A stretch of 64,000 nucleotides of DNA from an uncultured Clostridia bacterium (lineage in GTDB: Bacteria; Bacillota; Clostridia; TANB77; CAG-465), in the NCBI GenBank assembly GCA_944383015.1, contig CALWOC010000003.1:1-64000 (forward strand), given 5' to 3'. Below the pieces are notes generated by a model. The model was not told the DNA's origin. It worked only from the letters and a program-made list of their open reading frames with translations, and did not search any database. The position numbers and the translations under genes are program-made. The stretch's first letter is position 1, and every line of letters begins with the position of its first letter. Shown here one piece after another: positions 45,310-52,745 of the stretch.

Positions 45310-47520
45310 CTATTTTTTTGATTTATTATCATTTAAGTATAATAATTTTTCAAGCTTTTCTTTAAGTCCTGTCTTTCTATTTTTAGAATCTAGATTATCT
45401 ACCATATAATTTACTACGTTTCTATTACCAATAATTATTAGCATTTTTTTTGCTCTTGTCATTGCTGTATATAATAAATTTCTAGTAAGAAGTTTTTTAT
45501 ATCCAGTAAAAATAGGTAAAATAACATAGTCAAATTCTGAGCCCTGTGATTTATGTATTGTAATAGCATAGGAATGCTCTAATTGATCTAATTCTTCAAA
45601 ATCATATTCCACTAGTCTATCATCATCAAATTTAACATATAACTTTTCGTTTTCATTGTCTATACTATCAATATATCCAATATCTCCATTATATATTCCT
45701 TCAAAAAATTTTCCTTCAATTGAATATTTCTTATCATAATTATTTACTATTTGCATAACTTTATCTTTTTCTCTAAATACTTTTGATTGATATATAACTT
45801 CTGACTTATTTTCAGATCTTGGATTTAAAATTTCTTGTATCTTTTCATTAAGTTCTATAGTTCCAAGTTCTGTCTTCTTTACAGGACTTAGTATCTGTAA
45901 ATCTTTTAATATATCTAAATTAGAATAAGATTCAAGCCTATATGTAATTAAAGAAGAAATTTCAGATAATGTTTGCTCAATAGTCTTTGTACCAATAAAA
46001 AATAAATCGGTATCCTTTGACTTAAACTCTAGATATAATCCTTCATTTACTCTGTGAGCATTTATTACTATATCACTTTTTGCACTTTGCCTATAAATCT
46101 GTTTAAGTTCTACAGTTGGTACTATATCTGATAATATTATATCTTTTAAAACACTGCCCGGTCCAACTGATGGCAATTGATTTACATCACCTACTATAAT
46201 AAGTTGTGTAGTAGGTTTTATTCCTTTTACTAAATTATTCATCATCATAATATCTATCATTGATGCTTCATCTACTATAACTACTTCATCTTCTACTTGT
46301 TTTACTTGATATTCATAAAAAAGATCTATATCGTTATCATCAATTTTAGATATTTCTAAAAGTCTATGTAAAGTCTTTGCTTCTTTACCTGTAGTCTGAG
46401 TAATTCTTTTGGCGGCTCTGCCAGTAGGAGCACAAAGCACATAATTTTTCTTTTGCTCTTCTAATATATCTATTATACACTTAATTATTGTGGTTTTACC
46501 TGTTCCAGGTCCACCTGTTACAATAGATATCATATTATTTAAACATGTTGATATAGCATTTCTTTGCTCCTGAGATAGCTCGATATCATTATTTTTGCTT
46601 ACTTTATTAATTAATGAAGTTAAGTCATTTACCTTAATATTCTGTCTTGTATGTTCTATTATACTTTTTGCCACATCTTCTTCTGCTAAATACATACTCT
46701 GTCTAAATACAAAATCTTGCATATCAACCTTATCTATATATAATTTATTAGACAATACAAGTCTTGTAATACTTTGAGATATCTCAGCATCATCGACTTC
46801 CAAAAGCTCTACACAATATTTTATTAAATTTTCTTTTTCAACACAAGTATGTCCAAATTCAGTTATTTTATCTATTGCATATATCACACCACTATCTAAT
46901 CTATCTGGATTATCTAAAGATATACCAAGATTTTTCCCAATAGAATCAACTATTTTAAAATTTAATGCTCTAACAAATCCTAAAAGACTGTATGGATTTT
47001 CTTTTATTATATCAATTGTATCCTTGCCAACTGCTTGATAAATTCTATTTGCAATAACAGTAGATATCTGAAACTTACTTAAAAATTCAATAGTATTCCA
47101 TTTTTCCCACTCTGAATTAAAAAATTCGTTTAGTCTTTCTATCTTTTCTGTGTTAAGTCCTTTGATATCATAAAGTCTATCCATTGAAAATCTAATTACA
47201 TTTACAGTTTCTTCTTTAAATGTATCAACAATATTTTTAGCTGTTTTCTTTCCAACTCCTGAAATATTATCTGCAATATACGTAATTAGTGCAGATTCTG
47301 TCTTTGGTAATACCTTTTTATATGATGAAAACTTAAATTGCTCTCCGTATACTTTATGTGATACTAATTCTCCCTCAAATTCTAAATCATCCTCTACTTC
47401 TATCTCATCTGTCTCACCTACACAAGTTATATAACCACCCTTTTGTTTTACTAGTAAAACAGTCCAATTATTTATTTCATTTTTAAATATAATCGTTGCA
47501 ACTTTTCCTTCTATTTTCAT
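45310..47520 (-). CDS. recD2: RecD2-type DNA helicase
   Basis: 736 residues. N-terminal OB-like and helix-hairpin-helix segments (LITYIADNISGVGKKTAKNI), Walker A GGPGTGKTTIIK, Walker B VVIVDEASMID, and C-terminal YAITIHKSQGSEFDYV with LLYTAMTRAKK (SF1B motifs V and VI). 5'-3' helicase in DNA repair, not bound to RecBC. Confidence 0.96.
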   Translation of the reverse strand: MKIEGKVATIIFKNEINNWTVLLVKQKGGYITCVGETDEIEVEDDLEFEGELVSHKVYGEQFKFSSYKKVLPKTESALITYIADNISGVGKKTAKNIVDTFKEETVNVIRFSMDRLYDIKGLNTEKIERLNEFFNSEWEKWNTIEFLSKFQISTVIANRIYQAVGKDTIDIIKENPYSLLGFVRALNFKIVDSIGKNLGISLDNPDRLDSGVIYAIDKITEFGHTCVEKENLIKYCVELLEVDDAEISQSITRLVLSNKLYIDKVDMQDFVFRQSMYLAEEDVAKSIIEHTRQNIKVNDLTSLINKVSKNNDIELSQEQRNAISTCLNNMISIVTGGPGTGKTTIIKCIIDILEEQKKNYVLCAPTGRAAKRITQTTGKEAKTLHRLLEISKIDDNDIDLFYEYQVKQVEDEVVIVDEASMIDIMMMNNLVKGIKPTTQLIIVGDVNQLPSVGPGSVLKDIILSDIVPTVELKQIYRQSAKSDIVINAHRVNEGLYLEFKSKDTDLFFIGTKTIEQTLSEISSLITYRLESYSNLDILKDLQILSPVKKTELGTIELNEKIQEILNPRSENKSEVIYQSKVFREKDKVMQIVNNYDKKYSIEGKFFEGIYNGDIGYIDSIDNENEKLYVKFDDDRLVEYDFEELDQLEHSYAITIHKSQGSEFDYVILPIFTGYKKLLTRNLLYTAMTRAKKMLIIIGNRNVVNYMVDNLDSKNRKTGLKEKLEKLLYLNDNKSKK

Positions 47521-47657
47521 ATCTAATATAACCTTTCGAACTTTTTTTATTATATTATATCATCTAATAAAATTCAAGTATAATATTAGTCATATTATGT
47601 TTACTAAGTTTGACTTTTTTCATTATATTTGATATAATCTCTTAATGGAGGTAAGAT

Positions 47658-48224
47658 ATGACAAAATTTTTTGAACAACTAAGTGATGCTGACAAAGAAA
47701 AATATTTAAAAGATATAAAGAAAAGTATAGATATAGAAAAATTCGCTAAAATAAAAGATTTTTTTACAAATAACGAGTTATATATTACAAATATAAAAAC
47801 TAATCCAATAAAATCTAAAGACAATAAAGTTTTAACTATATTAGATAACAGTACAAATAGATGGTTTATTTTATGCATTGATGGAAAAATCTCTATGCTA
47901 TCTAAAAAAAATATCATAATACATACAGATAAATTCGAATATAAAAAAAGAGATTCTTCTTTTAATAAAAAATATAAAATAAAAAAAGCAGACTATTTAG
48001 TAGAATATATAGAAAATATAGGTGCTAACTTATCACTTAATATTACTAATTATGACGATAATATAGGAAAGCAAAAATGGGAAAATGAAAATGAAGAAAT
48101 TGGAAAAATGTTTTTACACTCTCAAGTAAACGATACGTTAAATGGCTATACATATAATTCAGATAGTTTTTCTCTATGTTCTATAGGAAAAAATTATAAT
48201 AAAGGAAATGATATATTAATTTAA
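47658..48224 (+). CDS. Hypothetical protein, 188 residues
   Basis: Not recognised. Soluble and lysine-rich. Promoter TTGACT/TATAAT with a 17-base spacer, GGAGGTAAG ahead of the ATG, so probably expressed. A hairpin GCTTTAA/TTAAAGC with TTTTTATTT follows. Confidence 0.75.
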   Translation: MTKFFEQLSDADKEKYLKDIKKSIDIEKFAKIKDFFTNNELYITNIKTNPIKSKDNKVLTILDNSTNRWFILCIDGKISMLSKKNIIIHTDKFEYKKRDSSFNKKYKIKKADYLVEYIENIGANLSLNITNYDDNIGKQKWENENEEIGKMFLHSQVNDTLNGYTYNSDSFSLCSIGKNYNKGNDILI

Positions 48225-48260
48225 AATTGCTTTAACTAATATAGATTAAAGCGATTTTTA
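48223..48260 (+). terminator. Terminator
   Basis: ATTGCTTTAA and TTAAAGCGAT form an imperfect stem over a ten-base loop, followed by TTTTTATTT. Confidence 0.75.
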
Positions 48261-48289
48261 TTTACATAAATTATATTTTATGATATAAT
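48261..48289 (+). promoter_or_regulatory. Promoter of the second frameshifted gene
   Basis: TTTACA (48261-48266), 17-base spacer, TATAAT (48284-48289). Confidence 0.8.
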
Positions 48290-48322
48290 ATCAATAACTA
48301 TTTTTATATGGAGGTAATTAAT

Positions 48323-48941
48323 ATGAACCGTGATGAAAGAATTACAAAATTTTTGTCCCTTTTTGGTCTTGAGAAGTATGAACGGAAATATGTTTTCACA
48401 GCAAATTAAAATCTATGAACTTTTAGATTTAATTGAAAAAGATAATTCTTATGTAATGCCAAATAAAAATACTATTTATAAAAAAAGTAGTATTAAAGAT
48501 TTTCTAACCTATTCTAACTCAACTTATTCTGCAGCTAAAATACTATTTGATAAAAAAGATTACTCTTTTAATATTAACTATTATCCAAGAGAAACTGCAA
48601 AATTTGCAAATACTTTTATTACATTTGACACGTCTAAATATAATTTTTCAATGCCTCAAGATTTTTCTATTGATATACTATCAAATACAATACTACAAAA
48701 ATATTTTCCAATAGAATGGATTATACGTAATATTTTAATAAACGAAAACAATTTAGTTATAGTTTATAATAAAAGTAGCAATAGCTATAGCTTAGAAAAG
48801 TATGTTGACTCGGGTAAATGTCAAACATGCCTATCTAAAAATATATCCGCTATAGAAACTGCTTTTAAAACTAACAGCTTAAATCAAATCTATTTTATTT
48901 ATTTAAATAATTACTTATGCAAATTAAAACAGCTACTTTAG
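48323..48941 (+). CDS. Hypothetical protein, +1 frameshift at CGG codon 21
   Basis: About 205 residues if the frameshift is made. Start ATG 48323 has GGAGG at 48310-48314 and a good promoter. The first frame reads MNRDERITKFLSLFGLEKYE, meets CGG (48383-48385) and stops at 48407-48409. Skipping C48383 continues as GNMFSQQIKIYELLDL in the frame open to 48941. The later frame has no ribosome site of its own at a useful distance (nearest GTG/ATG at 48330/48333). Cysteines KCQTCLSK near the C terminus could bind metal. No family recognised. The stop is within a bidirectional terminator region. Confidence 0.72.
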
Positions 48942-48950
48942 TAGCTGTTT
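48929..48950. terminator. Bidirectional terminator
   Basis: AAACAGCTACT and AGTAGCTGTTT form an 11-bp palindrome between convergent genes. Confidence 0.85.
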
Positions 48951-49483
48951 CATTTTAATTCATACATTTTTATTTCAGCATTTTTATGTCCCTTATCATA
49001 TATATCTCCACGCTTTGGAAAGCCATTAAAATATGTATATATTAACCTACATACCCCATTATGCGTAACTAAAAGAATGTTTTTATCATTATATTTTTCT
49101 CTTATTTCATCTAAAAACTCATATACTCTTTTTTGGCATTCCTCTATAGTCTCGCTATCTTCTATTTTATCTTTTCCTAATGTCCAAAAATTTCTGTAAT
49201 TAAACTCTCTTACATCTATTCCTTCTATTCTTCTTGCATCTCTTTCTACTAGTCTATTATCAAATATTATATCTTTATTTTTACTATTTACAATTTCTGC
49301 TGTTTGCTTAGTTCTTAACATAGGTGAACAAATTACTAAATCATAATTTAGGTTTCTAACTAGTTTTTCTGCCTCTTTACATTGCTCAAATCCAGTATCA
49401 TTTAAAGAAACATCAGTTCTAGACAAAAGCTTTTTCTCTACATTCCAATCTGTTTGACCATGTCTTATTACATATATATACAT
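48950..49483 (-). CDS. Histidine phosphatase family protein
   Basis: 177 residues. Catalytic IRHGQTDWN at the N terminus and LLVTHNGVCRLI near the C terminus are the two His motifs of the phosphoglycerate-mutase-like phosphatase superfamily. Substrate unknown (often sugar phosphates or alpha-ribazole phosphate). Monocistronic; GGAGG before the ATG. Confidence 0.92.
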   Translation of the reverse strand: MYIYVIRHGQTDWNVEKKLLSRTDVSLNDTGFEQCKEAEKLVRNLNYDLVICSPMLRTKQTAEIVNSKNKDIIFDNRLVERDARRIEGIDVREFNYRNFWTLGKDKIEDSETIEECQKRVYEFLDEIREKYNDKNILLVTHNGVCRLIYTYFNGFPKRGDIYDKGHKNAEIKMYELK

Positions 49484-49599
49484 GTTAAACCTCCATATTA
49501 TATGTAATATATTTTAACATATATAAAAATTATAATCAAACTTTATTGTTTATTTTAATAATTTTAAAAATAATTAATATACTTTATTAAGGTGATTTA

Positions 49600-50388
49600 A
49601 TGTACTATATAATAACAAGAAAAAAATTAATTTTATCTATTTCGATATTTTTTATTGTATGCGTATGTAGTATTTCATGCTTTGTTTTAGCATCAAACAA
49701 TACTTCATGGGGACTATCATTTTCAACACCTAATGAAACGCCTCGAGGAAATGCAACAAGCGAAGAACTTTTAAAGTACAACGCATATTTTACAGATTCA
49801 TCAGATACAAAAAAAGTATATCTGACCTTTGATGTTGGATATGAAGCTGGATATACCAATACTATATTAGACACTCTAAAAAAACAAAATGTTCCAGCAG
49901 CATTTTTTATAGTTGGAAATTTTTTTGATTCGGATCCAGATACAGTAAAAAGAATGTGTGATGAAGGACATATTGTAGCAAATCATACTCTAACACATCC
50001 AGATATGTCAAAAATGTCAACATTTGAAGATTTTAAAGCTCAAATAGAGCCAAATGAAGAAAAGTATAAAGCAATAACAGGTAAAGAAATGAAAAAATAC
50101 TACAGACCTCCACAAGGTATTTATAATACTCAAAATTTAGCTGATGCACAAAAACTAGGATATACTACAGTTTTTTGGTCTGTAGCATATGTAGATTGGG
50201 AACAAAATAATCAACCAAGTCATGAAAAAGCAATGTCAACTCTATTAAAAAGAGTTCATAATGGAGCTATAATATTACTTCACTCTACTTCAAAAACAAA
50301 TTCTGAAATACTTGATGAATTTATAACTACCTTAAAAGAAGAAGGCTATACTTTTGCCTCTTTAGATGAACTAGGAGAAACTAATTGA
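49600..50388 (+). CDS. PdaA-like polysaccharide deacetylase
   Basis: 262 residues. Signal anchor (about 9-30), then a NodB domain: LTFDVGYEAGYTNTIL, NHTLTHPDMSKM (His-x3-His metal site), YYRPPQGIYN and ILLHSTSKTNSE. The FDxGYE form is that of PdaA/PdaB, which make muramic delta-lactam in spore cortex. It overlaps the spoVB gene by 4 bases, which supports a sporulation role. Confidence 0.9.
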   Translation: MYYIITRKKLILSISIFFIVCVCSISCFVLASNNTSWGLSFSTPNETPRGNATSEELLKYNAYFTDSSDTKKVYLTFDVGYEAGYTNTILDTLKKQNVPAAFFIVGNFFDSDPDTVKRMCDEGHIVANHTLTHPDMSKMSTFEDFKAQIEPNEEKYKAITGKEMKKYYRPPQGIYNTQNLADAQKLGYTTVFWSVAYVDWEQNNQPSHEKAMSTLLKRVHNGAIILLHSTSKTNSEILDEFITTLKEEGYTFASLDELGETN

Positions 50389-51866
50389 TACAATTTATAA
50401 AAAACTTTGCTTTACTTAGCATTTCTACAGGAATAATTAATATTATAGAAGTAATTACAAATGCGTATATATCTCAAAAAATTGGAACAACAGTTCTAGG
50501 ATCATATTCATTAATAATGAATATGTTTAATTTTTTAGTTACTATATCGCTTTTTGGAGTTCCACTTGCAATAACAAAAATTGTATCTGAAAAAGACGAA
50601 CTAAATGATGATAAATCAATAGTAAAAGCTTCACGTATTGGATATAAGATATGTGGAATAATATCCGTTATAGTTTGTATAATAACTATACTATTTAAAG
50701 ATGAGATATGTTCAATTTTTTTAAGAAATCTACAAGATGATAGAATTGTTATTTTACTCGCATTATCTCTTCCTTTTATGGCAATTAGTTCAGCGCTTTG
50801 TGGATATTTTAATGCATTAAGAAAAGTAAATGAGCCTGTAATAAATGAGTTTTTAACTCATGTCGTTAGATCTAGCATAATAGTTGCTCTTGTATATTTA
50901 AATAGTCCAACTTTTCTATCTTTTGGAATTAGTATTTTAATATCAGAATTATTATCATTTTTATATACTTATATAATGTATAAGAAAGATATTAAAAATC
51001 ATATAAATACACAAAGATACAATAAAAACAGCTCAGATGTTACAAAAGAAATTTTAAGAATATCTGCACCAATATCATTTACTTCTTTTGTACGTTCTGG
51101 ACTATCTACTTTAAAACACACTCTAATACCACTTAGACTTCAAAAATTTGGTTTTTCATATGACTATGCTTTATCTAGGTATGGACTAATTCACGGAATT
51201 GCATTACCTTTTATCTTAATGCCAAGTATATTTATAAATTGTTTTTCTTCTTTGATACTTCCAGAATACTCCAGATTTTATGCTTCAAAAAATAAGGAAA
51301 AAATTCAAAGAATAACAAGGAAAATATTTAAGCTTACATTTCTTGCATCATTATATATATCTTTTATAATATATATATCTTCAGATCTTCTTTGCTTTAT
51401 AATATATAAAAATGTAGAAGTATCGTACTATGTTAAAGTACTTACACCACTAATATGTATTATGTATATAGATTTTATAGTAGATAATATTTTAAGAGGC
51501 CTTGATTTACAATTAGATGTAATGAGAATAAATATTATTGATGTTGTAACATCAATAATACTTATCTATTTTGGTGTTCCCTATCTTGGTACTTTTGGAT
51601 ACATTCTTGTAATATACGTAAGTGAATATCTAAATGGTCTATTTAGTGTTAATTTGCTTCTTAAAAAAATCAAACTAGATTTTGATTTTATAGACTGGTT
51701 ATTTGCTCCTGCTATATGTTTATTTATTGCTTTTTATATAACAAAATTATTAGTTCCAACAGCTCAAAATATAATTTCACTCTCTCTTAGTATATTAATA
51801 TTAACAACAATTTCTTTAAGTTTATATTTGCTTCAACAAAAAACTATGAAAAAAAATAAGGCGTAA
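50385..51866 (+). CDS. spoVB: SpoVB-like polysaccharide flippase
   Basis: 493 residues with about fourteen membrane segments; TTG start at 50385 overlapping the deacetylase stop. NIIEVITNAYISQKIGTTVLG, GVPLAITKIVSE and LPEYSRFYASKNKEKI match the SpoVB/MurJ-like MOP flippase family. Probably moves lipid-linked cell wall precursors during sporulation. Confidence 0.9.
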   Translation: MIQFIKNFALLSISTGIINIIEVITNAYISQKIGTTVLGSYSLIMNMFNFLVTISLFGVPLAITKIVSEKDELNDDKSIVKASRIGYKICGIISVIVCIITILFKDEICSIFLRNLQDDRIVILLALSLPFMAISSALCGYFNALRKVNEPVINEFLTHVVRSSIIVALVYLNSPTFLSFGISILISELLSFLYTYIMYKKDIKNHINTQRYNKNSSDVTKEILRISAPISFTSFVRSGLSTLKHTLIPLRLQKFGFSYDYALSRYGLIHGIALPFILMPSIFINCFSSLILPEYSRFYASKNKEKIQRITRKIFKLTFLASLYISFIIYISSDLLCFIIYKNVEVSYYVKVLTPLICIMYIDFIVDNILRGLDLQLDVMRINIIDVVTSIILIYFGVPYLGTFGYILVIYVSEYLNGLFSVNLLLKKIKLDFDFIDWLFAPAICLFIAFYITKLLVPTAQNIISLSLSILILTTISLSLYLLQQKTMKKNKA

Positions 51867-51876
51867 GCCTTATTTT
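51855..51876. terminator. Bidirectional terminator sharing two stop codons
   Basis: AATAAGGC (51855-51862), loop GTAA, GCCTTATT (51867-51874). The loop TAA is the spoVB stop, and the second arm includes the stop of the dockerin gene. Confidence 0.88.
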
Positions 51877-52733
51877 CCGTATTTATATATATCAAGTATA
51901 AGTGCAGCATCATTTGCATTTATTACTCCATCTCTATTAATATCACCAATATCTATATTTTCATCACTAACATTTCCATATTTATATAAATCTAATGCAA
52001 CTGCAGCATCATTTGCATTAACTCTTCCATCTTTATCCAAATCACCGGTAAGCTCTACACCATCAACAATTGCACCACTCCATGCAGTACCTATATATCC
52101 TGCTCTATCTTTTGGTATGATCACATCTCCATCAAAAAATAGAAATGTATTTTCTGAAGCTCTTGGTGCATTTCTAGTTGTAAACTTAATTGCTTCTATA
52201 TTACAAAATGCAAATACTCTTTCTCCTAAGCTTTTTAATGTGTTTGGCATAACAATATTTGTATTTTGAAAGCTTACACATCTATAAAAAGCGGAATTTC
52301 CAATAGATTCAACAGCACCTAAATCAATTTTTTCAAGTGAGTCACAATTATAAAAAGCTCTATCACCTATTGTCTTTACACTGTCTGGAAGATTTACTCT
52401 TGTAAGATGTGTACAATTTCTAAAAGCTTCTTGCCCAATTGATATAATAGTGTCAGGTAAAGATAATTTACCAGTTATTTGATTTTTATCTTTAAATGCC
52501 TCATCTCCAATTCTTGTAACTGTATATCCATTTATTTCATCTGGAATTATGTTAGTATAAACGTCACTTTCATATCCTACAATTGTACATGTATTTTTAC
52601 CGTCATTATTAATAACAAACTTAAAGCCATCAGTAAATGAATCATATACAATTGGTTCATCTGCTTTAATATTATGGCTAAACAATACTATACACATTAA
52701 AACAATACAAAAAATACTTATTTTTTTTCTCAT
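51870..52733 (-). CDS. Secreted BspA-type LRR protein with dockerin
   Basis: 287 residues. Signal peptide about 1-24. Residues about 60-200 hold BspA/LRR_5 repeats (ITGKLSLPDTIISIGQEAF, LTRVNLPDSVKTIGDRAF, LEKIDLGAVESIGNSAF). Dockerin at 230-287 (DLDKDGRVNAND, DINRDGVINAND). BspA repeats often serve in adhesion and protein binding. Follows the large LRR/dockerin gene by 12 bases, so the two form an operon. Confidence 0.9.
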   Translation of the reverse strand: MRKKISIFCIVLMCIVLFSHNIKADEPIVYDSFTDGFKFVINNDGKNTCTIVGYESDVYTNIIPDEINGYTVTRIGDEAFKDKNQITGKLSLPDTIISIGQEAFRNCTHLTRVNLPDSVKTIGDRAFYNCDSLEKIDLGAVESIGNSAFYRCVSFQNTNIVMPNTLKSLGERVFAFCNIEAIKFTTRNAPRASENTFLFFDGDVIIPKDRAGYIGTAWSGAIVDGVELTGDLDKDGRVNANDAAVALDLYKYGNVSDENIDIGDINRDGVINANDAALILDIYKYGK

Positions 52734-52745
52734 ATAACTCCCTCT

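Larger units (their letters stand above)
4554..50364. repeat. Dispersed 9-mer TAAAGAGGC (about 20 copies, both strands)
   Basis: Positions of the 8-mer AAAGAGGC on +: 4555, 5295, 7312, 9805, 13222, 16011, 17775, 22630; as GCCTCTTT: 4568, 5309, 9259, 9817, 13360, 14034, 18059, 28967, 31472, 38683, 49371, 50356. All but 14034 are preceded by T in the motif sense. Eight lie outside or at the ends of genes and twelve inside genes, where they read KEA (six), ASL (four) or K-R (two). Near misses: 22136 (one mismatch), 51493, and the hairpin arms at 11276/11291. Confidence 0.85.

Noticed and set aside
4554-50364. TAAAGAGGC as a Chi-like polar recombination signal
   Set aside because: Copies are spread over both strands with little bias and pair up in terminators, unlike strand-polar Chi sites; not excluded formally without the whole genome.
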